From: Chara braunii
Lineage: Eukaryota > Streptophyta > Charophyceae > Charales > Characeae
NCBI GenBank assembly: GCA_003427395.1
Contig: BFEA01000084.1
Span: 528,708 to 554,725, forward strand
Length of the DNA: 26,018 nt
Reading direction: 5' to 3'
Position numbers and translations under genes: made by a program. Positions 1 through 9,953 of the stretch are shown piece after piece. Under the pieces are notes generated by a model. The model saw only the letters and a program-made list of their open reading frames with translations. It did not search any database and was not told where the DNA came from. Numbering within the stretch: the stretch's first letter is position 1; every line of letters begins with the position of its first letter.

Positions 1-199
1 TCAATTCCATCTGTGTCCCCACACTCAATTTTCAAAAATCCTTGGCACACCCCGGTTTGCTGTTTTTCTGGGCCTCTTTCCGCACAATTAACACTCCGAA
101 CGAAAGACAGCACAGGGCGTGAGGTTGCGCGTCACAGGGAGGGAAGGGATCTGGGAAGTCTGTGGGGGGGCACAAAGGGAATGAGGGTACTACCTGGGT

Positions 200-645
200 T
201 CAATCCTTAAACACTAGTCTGCAGTCCCTTATTTCTTCCAGATCCTGCTGTCCACCTACTCTATCCCCGCCCCATGTGACTTTTGCTACCCATCCTTCCC
301 TTCTCCACCCAACCAGTCCGTACAAAATGTTGTGACCACTCTCCTGACGTCCGTGATTTGTCTGAAGAGATCCAGCTGGGACTTCGTGTCGGACCACCTC
401 CCCATGAGTGCCAGCTGCACTTGTTGCTTGATTTGTTCAGTAATTTCCACCCCTTCTATCCTCGCTTCATCCAAGGCCAAAACACACCTCTGCCCCCAAA
501 GAGCTCACATCACCACCCTCCTGCCCAACCAAAACATGTTCTCAACAAACACCGAGCTTTCTCCCGCCAAAGGTCTGTGGCCAACCAGGATGGCCCACCA
601 TGACCATGGCCAGGGAATCACTGTCCCTATCTTTCGCCGAAAACC
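200..645 (-). pseudogene. LINE ORF2 C-terminal fragment
   Basis: Read on the minus strand, this segment matches the C-terminal end of the ORF2 in the main LINE of this window (nt 8290-8710). Shared landmarks in order are GTxxxWPWxW, then a GH pair, then NMF, an ALW/AIW pair, and a terminal WLGGE followed by GGW/EGW and AKV/AKI. The frame changes inside the WLGGE region (about 340) and a stop interrupts the helix after NMF (about 520), so it cannot encode a working protein. The upstream zinc motif and the RT domain are absent: homology stops near 645, just before a T tract. It is a 5'-truncated, decayed LINE copy. Positions 1-199 beside it hold no recognisable gene and may be its 3' UTR. Confidence 0.75.
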
Positions 646-656
646 TGTTCAAATCT
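642..656. repeat. 15-bp motif shared with palindrome arms
   Basis: AACCTGTTCAAATCT occurs here, directly followed by T20. It recurs at 11811-11825, directly preceded by an A13 tract, and in inverted form at 12502-12516. It may be a target-site duplication or a conserved LINE coding segment (it encodes NLFKS in the LINE reading frame of the palindrome arms). Confidence 0.6.
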
Positions 657-789
657 TTTTTTTTTTTTTTTTTTTCTGAAAAAGGGGCCCAGTGCCCAAG
701 GCTGATATTACCATTAAGAAGATTGAGGCCGGGGTCCTCACAGTCTACCCGGAGTGACCAAACCGAACTTGCTGAGAACCGGGCTCAGC
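656..789 (-). mobile_element. Retroelement 3' tail with hairpin and oligo(A)
   Basis: On the minus strand this reads as a 3' tail ending in A20 (T656-675 on the plus strand). Its start (789-771) folds as GCTGA-GCCCGGTTC-TCAGC. The main LINE 3' UTR has GCTGG-ACCCGGTTT-CCAGC at 9323-9341, so the closing pair differs by a compensatory change. Downstream it shares a CACTCCGGGT-like block with the LINE tail. Its last bases before the oligo(A) also resemble the tail that ends at 14334. I read it as the 3' end of a LINE or LINE-mobilised element inserted in minus orientation. Confidence 0.6.
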
Positions 790-799
790 ATCCCTCGTA

Positions 800-904
800 T
801 GATGATGATGATGATAATGATGGTGATGATGAACTCTTGCTGAATCTATGTGAAATGTGAAATAATAATACTAATGATGATGATGCTAATGATGATGATG
901 ATTA
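800..904. repeat. GAT/AAT microsatellite
   Basis: Imperfect runs of GAT (about 800-830 and 873-902) with a short AAT run (861-870) between. A similar AAT-then-GAT transition sits at the end of the LINE at 9443-9473, so this tract may be part of an element end rather than an independent microsatellite. Confidence 0.85.
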
Positions 905-1397
905 GTATATATAAAAATTATAGAAGACTGTGCTATATCAGCAATTTTGGCCTCCTAATTCTAGGACAACTCCTAGCCCTCCCTGTACCCGGACATTGCA
1001 ACTCAGAGACAATACCAACCTAACCAACGTCAACCATAGCTGACCTCTTCTCGCCACCTTGACTATCCCCGGCTCCATAGGTTGTCAAGGCAGCCCCCCC
1101 CGGTTTGCCACTGGATTGCCTTCCTCCCTCAGCAAACCCCATATCTCTCTACAAGGCCTCACACTCCTGCCATTTGCAGGGCAGGTTACAGGGCAATGCC
1201 CCAGCTCCGGCCAGCGTCGTTCTGGCATCGGCAAACCAGGGGCACATGACAGAACGACTCCATAGATATCAGTCCAGGTTCGACCATCTCTGAACTCCTA
1301 TATCCCGAATGAGGAAGAAGGCCAGATGCTGCCAAAATTTTCAGAACACCAGAATTTCAAAGCTTAATAAAACATGATTGAAAACTATGGAATTCTC
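893..1397 (+). repeat. Left 505-bp direct repeat (R1)
   Basis: Aligns along its whole length with 9464-9953 in the same orientation, at roughly 88-90% identity by eye, with small indels. Both copies start in GATGATGATTAG followed by a TATATAAAAAT stretch and end at GAATTCTC, after which they diverge abruptly. The copies lie just outside the main LINE. No ORF in it looks real. It could be the LINE 5' UTR/promoter with a second copy downstream, an LTR-like terminal repeat, or a pre-existing tandem repeat that the LINE entered. Confidence 0.85.
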
Positions 1398-1543
1398 TTT
1401 TTTAAGTAACCGCGAGACAGAGACGAACACACACAGGACATGGGCAGATAGGATTAAAAGACCTTTCCTAGGAAAATCGTTAGCCATCCAGCAGGGAGAT
1501 TGGTGCATCCGGAGAGTCGACACAACACATCGCATTAAACAAT

Positions 1544-2717
1544 GTGTCGTCTGCACGGGCCTTCTTCCTTACCAAACTCCTTTTTGCCCCGGAAACTGTG
1601 GTTGTTGATCAAGGGGGGAAGAAAACAATGGTGAGAAATTATCCGAAAAATAGCGTGGGAGTCAGAGACAACATATACCTCAGGCATGCAAATACCTGGG
1701 TTTTCTATGATGACTCCGCCTATAAATCCACGAACAACAAAATCAAATGGATCATGCATCGTTTTGAAGCCCTGAAGCGGGATGGACAAGCAGCTAAGGA
1801 TGCCTTTCTGATTCATCCCCTCTTCCCCACCACATTCACAGTCATATCCATGCATGAGAAGGATAAACAAACGATTGATGGTTGGAAGAGTCTGAGATGT
1901 GAGCGATCGGAAGTGAGGATCTACCCCTCGACACCCCCCAAGCAGCCTGGCCCGGAGGAATGACGACAGAAGATGATGTCCGACCACTTCTGGGTTGAAT
2001 TCAGACACATTCCTGTCGAAATTCAGGCCAGTTTTCTGCATGAACTTGACCAAAAGTACAGAATCATCGATTTCATCGAACCACTTCCCCCTTTGTCGCA
2101 TAGCGGGATGATTACCTTATGCTAGCTTTGGATATTCCGGAGTCCCACCCCTTCTCGTTGGATGACGTGATCCTATTCAGAATTAAAGATAAGGAATACA
2201 GGATCCATACAGCGCACAAGCTGCGGCCATAGTGTGTCAAATGCAAAGCCTATGGCCATTTGTGCACAGAGGAACTATGTCCATCCCACCCTCACAAATC
2301 AACTAGGGTAATGGTCGGTTGCAGAGAGACCCGTTTAATACTGCTCGCAGGTACCCGGTGGACCCAGGCCATGAGGGGTGGGCTTATTTGGAAGAAGCGG
2401 ACAGCAAAGGGAGAACGAGAGGGTGGGTTTGGGAAGAGCAAGGGGAACCCAAATGGGATGCATGTCCCCCTGACTCCTGGGGCCCTCCTAAGACACTAGA
2501 GACCAAACTGAAGGAGTTGGAGACAAAAGGACATCAGGAAAGCGAGGGAGGTATTACGGACCACGATAGAAGAGAAGGGGATGGAGGAGAAGAGTGGACC
2601 CTGGTGCGTCCTAAGCGAAAGAGATTGTGGCTTGGACCAACCAAAGACACCGCACCCCCGGCCAGACCCGTGAAACCAATTATGACACAGCGATGGAGGA
2701 CAAACGGGCAAACTTGA
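1544..2717 (+). pseudogene. LINE ORF1, N-terminal part: DUF4283-like + CCHC
   Basis: The RNA-binding, gag-like protein of the LINE. The first open stretch (1544-1963, 139 aa) resembles the DUF4283 domain of plant LINE/gag proteins. The same frame continues past an in-frame TGA at 1961 with an FWVEF-x-HIPVE segment. Another frame then gives a LALDIPESH-like strand and, after a TAG at 2230, a zinc knuckle at 2233-2280 with C-x2-C-x4-H-x6-C spacing; the usual spacing is x4 in the last interval. The 3' part (2319-2717) is Lys/Glu-rich and includes an EEWTLVRPKRKR segment like the post-knuckle basic region of plant LINE ORF1s. Family assignment rests on motif order, not on a profile search. At least two stops and two frameshifts make it dead. 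Confidence 0.65.
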
Positions 2718-3030
2718 AAAGCACTGAACCGCCAAAGGAAAGGCAGGCGGAAAAGGCGCCTCAAGGGGAAAGAGGAAAGCAGGCGATCTCAGCAAGGGGA
2801 TCGAAAGAGACAACTAGGGGGGGATAAACGTTACAGAGCCCGGGACCCGGGACGTCTGTTATAGAGACGAACGGCCAGAAGGAACCCAAGGAACCAAAGG
2901 GGCAGGCGGCGAAAGAGGGAGGAGAGAAGAAAGGGAAGGAGCCCTTCCAGGACGCTTTTGACTCGGCTCCTATGGAGGTGGAGAACCCCCAAACGACGGA
3001 AATAACCATCATGGAGGAAGCAGAAGAGCT
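2627..3030 (+). pseudogene. LINE ORF1 charged linker
   Basis: Overlaps the preceding piece in another frame and is very rich in Lys, Glu, Gln and Pro. The frame has one stop (TAA at 2825-2827) and otherwise stays open to a C13 tract at 3031-3043, where it shifts into the frame of the next ORF. A C homopolymer is an obvious slip or mutation point, so this is probably the low-complexity linker that once joined the knuckle half of ORF1 to its C-terminal domain. Confidence 0.45.
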
Positions 3031-3048
3031 CCCCCCCCCCCCCTTGAT

Positions 3049-4242
3049 ATGATTATGATGGATGCAGAGATGTCGGATGGTCAGCCAGAGGAACAGGCTC
3101 CCTTGCACACTAAAATGGAATCATTGGCGGACTGGTTGCTTCAGAGTTTACAGGACCGACATCGCGGCTTCAGTACGGAGTTCTGGGACTCCACATTTTT
3201 GGAGTTGGTCCCAATGTTAGAAGGGAGTGACACACTCAGGTCGGCATTAGAGCATGGGCCACCCCGAGGTGGACAATGGCCTGAGATCTTACAGCGAGTG
3301 TACAATATCGTGGTCAGACGTTTTTGTCCCTCGAACCCTGACCAGAAATCACAACCCCCTCCGGCTGGGGATATAGTGCCAATACATCCAGACGAGCCTG
3401 AGATGGGGAAAGGGAATGGGGTGCACCCCCCCCAACAGGTCCCATCATTTGCATCGGTGACAGAGACAACCCAGAACCCCTCCCCCTCTCAACAACGACC
3501 GCTACCAAAAGATGAATCTCCCGACTTGGGGAGAAGTGGCTTCAAACAAGGACAAGGGGAGGAAGGGGGAAGGGACACACGGACACCAGACCCCGCTCGA
3601 GGCTTGGTGGGGGAAGGACAAGGGGAGGATGGGGGAGGGGACACAGGGATAACCCCGAGCAAGAAGGAACCTTTACCAGACCCAGCTCGAGGATCGGGGG
3701 GGGAACCCCCTACCCCGACATTGCTAGACAAACGCAGTAAGCTCCGCAACTACTTAGAATCAGGGAGATACCTGCAACAACCCTCGTTGAATGGGCTGCT
3801 GTTGCTCCCCGTGCGTAAGAAGGAGGGCAGATGGGAACTTGGTCTGTCTCCTGCTCGCGAAAATGTGAAGTACGGGGAAGTTTCTTTAAAGGGCTTTGAT
3901 CCCCTCCTCTCACTAATGCCTACACATATGCGGGAAGGCCTCTTAATGGATGATTTGAATCACCACATTCAAAAATACTTCATACCTGGTGCACAAAGCA
4001 AGTCCATGGGCCCCTTCCCTATGCTGGCTAAGTGGGAGGTGTTAATCCTCATGGACCCGACAAAAGAAGCCGGCCTTAAATGGTTCTCACAAACGACCCT
4101 CCTAGACCTGCAAAGTATGAAAGTGAAATCTAATAACTTGTGGACTGAGGAGGAGGTGCAGGTCTGCTTGTGTAGGATCCTCAAAAGCCCGCTACTCACC
4201 AATACGACAGACCTGGACTCCGTAACTTGGCAGAGACTGTAG
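3049..4242 (+). CDS. LINE ORF1 C-terminal part, unrecognised domain
   Basis: A 397-aa open frame between the CCHC region and ORF2. Residues about 1-90 are a helical-looking region rich in Leu and Trp. Residues about 100-225 are low complexity, Pro/Gly/Glu-rich, with an internal duplication (DPARG and GEGQGE followed by an acidic Gly-rich run, twice or more). Residues about 225-397 look like a compact domain with alternating hydrophobic and charged segments (NGLLLLPV, GRWELGLSP, WEVLILMDP, RILKSPLL). I do not recognise this domain from standard LINE ORF1s. The ORF ends 22 bp before the ATG of ORF2. It is the longest intact stretch of ORF1. The ATG is only the first in the open frame, and translation probably began far upstream, so this is likely the C-terminal half of a broken ORF1. 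Confidence 0.6.
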   Translation: MIMMDAEMSDGQPEEQAPLHTKMESLADWLLQSLQDRHRGFSTEFWDSTFLELVPMLEGSDTLRSALEHGPPRGGQWPEILQRVYNIVVRRFCPSNPDQKSQPPPAGDIVPIHPDEPEMGKGNGVHPPQQVPSFASVTETTQNPSPSQQRPLPKDESPDLGRSGFKQGQGEEGGRDTRTPDPARGLVGEGQGEDGGGDTGITPSKKEPLPDPARGSGGEPPTPTLLDKRSKLRNYLESGRYLQQPSLNGLLLLPVRKKEGRWELGLSPARENVKYGEVSLKGFDPLLSLMPTHMREGLLMDDLNHHIQKYFIPGAQSKSMGPFPMLAKWEVLILMDPTKEAGLKWFSQTTLLDLQSMKVKSNNLWTEEEVQVCLCRILKSPLLTNTTDLDSVTWQRL

Positions 4243-4264
4243 GGGATAAGGGAGGATTATCAGG

Positions 4265-5283
4265 ATGGACCCGGTGAGATTGCTATATGGAAAAGATCCG
4301 GCCTGGAGTAAAGGCCTGCGGGCGGCGGACCTGGACCTTCGTACACTAAACGTTAATGGGCTGACGACGACCACAATCGATAAAAGCCAGACAATCTGGG
4401 AATTGATCAAAGGGGTCCCTAACAAAGAATGGCCGGATGTAGTGTGTATACAGGAGACCCATTTACAAGACACTCCAGACCATCACCGGGCGCACCGAAT
4501 GACATGGCCACATCAGGCCTTTAGAGCACATGCACCAAAACCGGGTAGTGCGGGTGTGGCCAGATGGATTCCACCAAACTCGAGGGCAACACCGGTTCCT
4601 TGGGTCGCAGACCAACAAGGGGGCAGGTGGGTCTCCATACTTGCGATGTTGGAACTGGAGTTGATCTGCATTATATGCGTGTACGCACCAAACCAGGAAA
4701 GAGAGAGGCGGGAGTTTTTTGAAAACCTTCGCCAACAGATTCCGACTGGCGTACCGATAATCCTCGCAGGTGATTTCAACGCCGCCCCTGACTGTACACT
4801 GGATAGGTGGAAAATTCACACCCACTGTCCCCCATACATAGAGACCGACGAAAAGATAATCGAAGATTTGAACTCCTCGCTTCACCTTTTCGACACCTTT
4901 AGGAGAGTCTTCCCAACCGAAAGAGATACTCTTGTTTAAGCACGACGGGGGCAGAAACGCGATCCAGGTCCAAAATTGACTTGATTCTTATGTCTGAGGA
5001 CCTCGCAGGTGCTATGCGGTTTGCTTACCTTCTCCCCCGCAGCCCCTTCATGGGGTTGGACCATGCTTTATGCGGGGTTACCCTCACCTTTCGTCAGAAA
5101 CCGGACCACGGTCCGAGCTTCTTTAAACTTAATACCTCGCTTTTACACAGACAAAACTTCGTTCACCTGATCCAAGATCTTTGGTCTTACTGGCACCAGC
5201 AGAAAAAATACTTTGAATCTGGGGTCATTTGGTTTAACAACGGACTCTTTTTCCTGCGCAGTAAAAGCAAAGAATTTTCTTAA
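4265..5283 (+). pseudogene. LINE ORF2, APE-type endonuclease domain
   Basis: Start of ORF2. The first frame (4265-4939) carries the exonuclease-endonuclease-phosphatase motifs in order: TLNVNG (strand 1 Asn), VVCIQETHL (catalytic Glu), GGRWVSI, VYAPNQ, and AGDFNAAPD with the catalytic Asp-Phe-Asn (about 4765-4794). A stop at 4937-4939 lies where the chain should go on. The continuation, from 4939 in another frame, gives a TTGAETRSRSKIDLILMS segment (SxIDxIL motif) and a GLDHALCGVTL segment (the terminal DH motif). This domain nicks target DNA to prime reverse transcription. All key residues seem present, but the frameshift separates the two halves. Positions 5213-5466 carry further linker fragments in other frames. 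Confidence 0.85.
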
Positions 5284-5466
5284 AAACTGGCTCAAAAACG
5301 TTACCAAGTGGAAATGGAGATTCAATACCAAATCTAGGATCTTCAGCAGCAAAATCCCACCCCGCAATTATGGAACTTGCAAAATAAACTGCTCGACTTT
5401 GCAACTTACAGATGACAAGGCATAAGGATTAGAGGTAAACTCTCCAAACATATTACGGAAGGAGCC

Positions 5467-6808
5467 ATGGATTCTGATTTCTTTACCCTAGCAAGGGTCA
5501 GGGGAAAGAGGCAGACCATTGAGGCCTTCCTAGACCCCACTGATCCTGAGAGACCACTAACCACCTCCACACCTCAATGTATGAAGGTGGGCAGAGATTT
5601 TTACAAAACCCTCTTTAATTCACAAACCAACGACACCAGCATTATCACAAGAGATCGAGAGATTGAAGACTTCCTCAAACCCCTAACCTATTCACTCCCC
5701 TAGGAGGTACAGGTGGCTTTGGACCGTCCTCTCACCAGGGAAAAGATATGAACTGCTCTTATGCAGATGGAGGAGGAGAAGACCCCTGGAGTGGATGGGT
5801 TCCCGAAATAATTTTGGGAAACCTTTTGGTCGCTGATGGTGGATGACTTGATGTCCTTCTATGAGAAAGTATGGCAGGAAGGAGACATGGGGGAAGCAGT
5901 GGGCCAATGGGTCCTCACACTGTTGTATAAAAAAGGTGACAAAATGAATGTACGAAACTATTGCCCAATCACGCTATTAACACTTGTCTATAAAATGTTA
6001 TCTAAAGCACTGGCGAACCGTATGGCTCCGGCATCAGAGCAAATCATCCACCCCTCACAAACTGGCTTCCTTAAAGGGCAGCGTATCCATGATAACATCC
6101 TCCTAGTTAATGAGCTTTTAAGGTTATCTCGACAGTCTAGGTGCAATGCCGCCTTTATTTTTATAGATTTCGAAAAAACGTATGACCACGTGGATTGACA
6201 TTTCTTGGATAAATCATAAATGCCTGGAAAAAATGAACTTTGGGGAATCTTTTCGGAGATGGGTATGTATTCTTCACCAAAATGCCACCACGCGTGTCAA
6301 GGTAAATGGAAGCCCCGCCTCATATTTTCCTTTACAGAGATATGTCCGCCAAGGAGACCCGATCGCACCATACCTTTTCGTGGTAGTGATGGAGGCCTTG
6401 GCGGCCAATCTTAGAGACAGCCGGAACATCAGTAGAATCAGAACGACCTCCATCCCACAAGACGCATTGCAGGTGTGTTCGCTCTTTGCAGATGACCTCA
6501 CCTTGATGGTGGAGGCCTCCGCTCAAAATATGGAGGAAATTGAAAGGTTGATGGCCCAGTTCTGCTCCCTCTCTGATATGGCAATCAATTGGGGCAACAA
6601 AACATTGGGGTGGTGGATGCATCATGATGGTGGTAGATCCCCGGAGAGCCCAAAGATGACTTGGCTTCCCCTCGAAACCCCCATCAGAGTCTTGGGAATT
6701 CAACTCTCAGCTGAAGGAAAACCGGTTACTAATGATAATTGGATAATGTCTTCGGCCTTGCAAATGCTGGGAAGGATAAAAACACATCTCTCCTGGGAAG
6801 GGCCCTAG
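5467..6808 (+). pseudogene. LINE ORF2, reverse transcriptase domain
   Basis: The RT catalytic core. Frame 5467-6198 has a KTPGVDGFP motif, a YKKGDK strand, NYCPITLLTLVYKMLSKALANR, a Q-x-GFLKGQRIHDN segment, and motif A FIDFEKTYDHVD with its metal-binding Asp. It is interrupted by in-frame stops at 5701, about 5749 and about 5810, and ends at TGA 6196. The next frame (6182-6808) continues with LEKMNFGESFRRWV, VRQGDPIAPYLFVVVMEAL (motif B) and LFADDLTLM (motif C at about 6481-6500, FADD in place of the commoner YADD). Catalytic residues are retained, but at least three stops and a frameshift block translation. It would synthesise cDNA at the nick made by the endonuclease domain. Confidence 0.9.
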
Positions 6809-7576
6809 TCATTAATAATGTGGTTCTGGCAGCACTCTGGTATAAATCGGCAATTAGGCCCTTGACCAGCGTGGCTTCAAACGCCTTGAGACGGCAGGTA
6901 GCAGCCTTCCTATGGAGACACAACCACGAAGCCCATCATACCATTAGTCGGGTGGCTTGGGATGCAGTGGTACAACCAAGGTCGCACGGTGGTCTGGGGA
7001 TACTCGACCCGACCACCCAAACGACCGCCCTTTCACTCCAATGGTTGAAGCGGCTTATATGCACCCCCGGACTCACCTGGGAGCCCCTGGCCTGGGAACA
7101 ACTCTCTAGACTAGCACCAGAGGCTGCTTCCACCATACACGGTACACCCAATGACATGGTTAGACGACGTCTTCTGGGCACTTCCCAAACCCTCCACCCA
7201 ACCACAACCACAACCACACTCAGATCGAGCAGCAGCCCGTAAGGATCAGAGGAAAGACGGGTTTTGGATCAACCTAATTAAAGACAAGAGGAGGCTCCCG
7301 CTTCCGGATAGGCCATTTCCGGAACGTTGGAAGGAAGTTCTGCGCCAACCTCTATTTGGAAACCGATGGGTGACAGATCTGCAGGGGCAGGTCTTTCTCA
7401 GCTCAAGCCGTCCGTGGAAGGGATGGGTAAGAAATGGGGTCACAAGGGTAGGGGATCTCTGGGACCAAACCAGGGCTAACTGGGTCTCAGAGGAACAACT
7501 GAGAACAAAGCTCCCCCACTGCCAAAAAATAGGTGAGAGGCTAGACCAGATCCTCTTCGCCCTCCCTCTTGCATGA
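6739..7576 (+). pseudogene. LINE ORF2, RT thumb / connection region
   Basis: Two overlapping frames follow the RT core. Frame 6739-7242 has SLLGRALVINNVVLAALWY, then a FLWRH motif and HGGLGILDP, all standard in plant LINE ORF2 after the catalytic core. Frame 7151-7576 continues with basic and Trp-containing segments (WTRVGDLWD-like). The switch near 7150 is another frameshift, and the frame before it overlaps the end of the RT piece (shift near 6740-6780). The second frame is the same as that of the next feature, separated only by a TGA at 7574-7576. Confidence 0.75.
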
Positions 7577-7603
7577 CCGAGGACCCTTCGGCGAGGACCA
7601 ACA

Positions 7604-8845
7604 GTGGAGGCAGGCGACTGGGTTGTCCTAAGAGGGGATGCAACACGTGTGGGTCAAGTAATTACAGACAGACCAAGGGAAGTGCTGTTAAGTTTTTTTT
7701 ATCGTACACAGCACAATGGACTGATCAGGGGAGTGTCGGATGAAGTCTTCTGGATTGACGTTGAAATACTCCATAGAGTGAGGGTCCTCCAAGAAGGGGA
7801 CTCCTGGGTGGCTTTCAGACCAGAGGTGCCAATCCAGGACCTCCCTATAGATGCAGCCGAGTGGAGATGGAGGATTCCGACGAGGGATGGCAGACCGAAA
7901 TACCGTTATCTCCACTCACTGGGGGCTAAGGCCTCATATCGGATGCTAAGGACCAGAATCAACCTAAAGGACCGAATTGTGGATCGTTGGGCAAGACATT
8001 TAAATGTCCCGTTGAATTCACTGACACCGATTAAATGGTTTAAGGAGATAAAATCCAAACCAGCTAAAACTGCCTCATTCCAATGGCAGATCACGCATCG
8101 CTGTCTACCCACAAACGCATGGCTCGTTGACCATACCCACCTAGAACAAACAGGTGTGACCCTCACTTGGTGCCTGGCCTGTAAAGGAGGTTTTCCTTCT
8201 CAAAAAGTTAATGAGACAATAGAACATCTTTTTCTGCAGTGTCCGGCTTCAATCTTGATTTGGTGGGGGCGGGTTCGCATTTGGAACCAGCTAGGCACAG
8301 ATAAAGATTGGCCGTGGGAATGGAGAGTCTTGCTAACCGGCCATTGGAACGCTCAAACTTTGACCTTCACGGCCAACATGTTCAAGGCCGGGAGGGACGC
8401 GGTCGTATGGGCCATATGGCGTTGCAGATGCACTTTAACACTTGAAGACGCCCATGTGGAGAGCGGCGAGATGATGGACATGATCAAGGACATGATAGAA
8501 ACAACAATCAGAGCCCAGTGGAAGAAAACGGTGCAAACAATGTTAGCCCTCACCAAAAGATCGGATATTGTTCAAAAATTACATAAATTCTGCATGGACT
8601 GGCTGGGGGGAGAACAAGGAGGATGGATAGCAAAGATTCAGTGGGATGGCTGGCACCAGGAAGGCAACGATCGGCTGGACACATCGCAGAAAAACTACCG
8701 ATTGACCCTCCATGATTGGAATGCAATTCCTAGTAACATCCCGCTCCCCCCTGCCTCTGAATTCCCTGACCTCTTCCCCTTACCCAACAATGCTTTGATG
8801 GAATTGAGCTGGTATGGTCGTGACATAGGGCAACCACTCCAATAG
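7604..8845 (+). pseudogene. LINE ORF2, C-terminal zf-RVT-like domain
   Basis: 413 residues open to the ORF2 terminus. Residues about 165-225 contain the zinc-binding RT-associated motif: FQWQITHRCLPTNAWL, then C-x2-C (WCLAC), a spacer, and EHLFLQCP with H-x4-C. That is the zf-RVT signature common in plant LINEs. The tail that follows (WPWEWRVLLTGH, NMFKAGRDAVVWAIW, WLGGEQGGW) is the part found again in the two minus-strand fragments of this window (200-645 and 12265-13260). It is in frame with 7151-7576 across a single TGA, so the annotated start is only the first ATG after that stop. Confidence 0.85.
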
Positions 8846-9130
8846 TGACTTTGGTGACCGACCATCATGGATAAGGATATAGGGAGGATCGGTGGTCTGC
8901 CCCAGTCTGCCCCTGGAAGCAGAACCCGCCTCCCTGCCCCCTTGCACATCGGCTCGGTCCACTGATGACACAATCGGATTTCAGTTCCCTGGTATGCAAA
9001 GGTGATGATAGTGGTCACGCGCATGTTCAGAAGATTGGAAAACAATGGAAGGAGGGAGGGGCTAGTTGCTCAGTAGTTGCTATCTGGCGCCTGATGCTAA
9101 GGCGAAGAGGTTTTCTCCCCTTCCCCAACA

Positions 9131-9277
9131 ACCTGCTCAGTCAATCCTCTGGCGTCCAAAGCAATCAATGTTGGCAGGTTTTATGATCAGCCAAATTCTC
9201 TTGATTCCAAAAAACTTGTTGATGACCTGCACAGTCAATCCCCTGCCTTTCAAGGTAATCAATGCTGGCAGGTTTTT
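9131..9277 (+). repeat. Duplicated 53-bp foldback unit in LINE 3' UTR
   Basis: Units 9131-9183 and 9225-9277 share ACCTGC-CAGTCAATCC at the left and AATCAATG-TGGCAGGTTTT at the right. ACCTGC and GCAGGT are mutually complementary, so each unit can form a stem. The spacing is 94 bp. Confidence 0.75.
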
Positions 9278-9322
9278 ACTTACTTTTGCCTGAGATGTTC
9301 TGATTAAATCTATATATGGGAC

Positions 9323-9341
9323 GCTGGACCCGGTTTCCAGC
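9323..9341 (+). promoter_or_regulatory. Conserved 3' UTR hairpin
   Basis: GCTGG-ACCCGGTTT-CCAGC: a perfect 5-bp stem with a 9-nt loop. Related sequences occur at 771-789, 13641-13659, 18612-18630 and (degenerate) 23319-23350. It may be the RNA feature that the LINE reverse transcriptase recognises; that role is inference. Confidence 0.5.
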
Positions 9342-9434
9342 AGGTGATGCTCCCTACCAATAGATGGAGTCTCTCCCCGGGTGGTAGCGGTGACTGCTCT
9401 TACCAGCACCACTATCACTGTGGGGGTGTTGTTC

Positions 9435-9463
9435 AAAAAAAAATAATAATAAAAAAAAAAAAA
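9435..9463 (+). repeat. A-rich LINE tail
   Basis: A9, then AAT repeats, then A13, running directly into the GAT start of the right direct repeat. This fits a LINE 3' tail that is not pure poly(A). Confidence 0.75.
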
Positions 9464-9953
9464 TGATGATGATTAGTTATATAAAAATATAGAAAACTAT
9501 GCTATATCAGCAATTCTGGCCTCCTAAACCTAGAACAACTCCTCGCCCTCCCTGTACCAGGACATTGCATATCAGAGACAATACCAACCTAACCAACGTC
9601 AACCATAGCTGACCTCTTCTCGCCACGTAGACTATCCCCGACCCCATGGGTTGTCAAGGCAGGGCCCCCCGGTTTGCCACTAGATTGCTTTCCTCCCTTA
9701 GCAAACTCTAGGTCTCTACAAGGCCTCACACTCCTACCATCGCAGGTTACAGGGCAACGCCCCAGCTCCGACCAGCGTCGCTCTGGCATCGACAAACCAG
9801 GGGCACATAACAGACCAACTCTGCAGATATCAGTCCATATTCAACCATCTCTGAAATCCTATATCCAGTATGAGGAAGAAGGCCAAATGCTGCCAAAATT
9901 TTTCAGAACACAAGAAAGCTTAATATAACATGATTGAAAACTAAGGAATTCTC
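9464..9953 (+). repeat. Right 490-bp direct repeat (R2)
   Basis: Second copy of the repeat at 893-1397, beginning directly after the A-rich LINE tail and ending at GAATTCTC. The sequence then diverges (AAGCACC here, TTTTTTAAG after the left copy). Its divergence of roughly a tenth from the left copy suggests an old duplication. Confidence 0.85.

Larger units (their letters stand above)
8846..9434 (+). other. LINE 3' UTR
   Basis: Between the ORF2 stop and the A-rich tail. It holds a direct repeat of about 53 bp (9131-9183 and 9225-9277), each copy starting ACCTGC and ending GGCAGGT so that it can fold on itself, and the hairpin at 9323-9341. No coding capacity is credible here. Confidence 0.75.
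1398..9463 (+). mobile_element. Decayed LINE (L1-like, plant type)
   Basis: About 8.07 kb with the canonical LINE order: gag-like ORF1 with CCHC knuckle, a 22-bp gap, ORF2 with APE endonuclease, reverse transcriptase and C-terminal zinc motif, a 3' UTR of about 590 bp, and an A-rich tail (9435-9463). The presence of APE and zf-RVT-like motifs points to an L1-clade element of plant type. Both ORFs are broken many times by stops and frameshifts, so it is non-autonomous. The left boundary is set where homology of the flanking direct repeats ends. If R1 is its 5' UTR, the element starts near 893 instead. I found no clear short target-site duplication. Confidence 0.85.
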
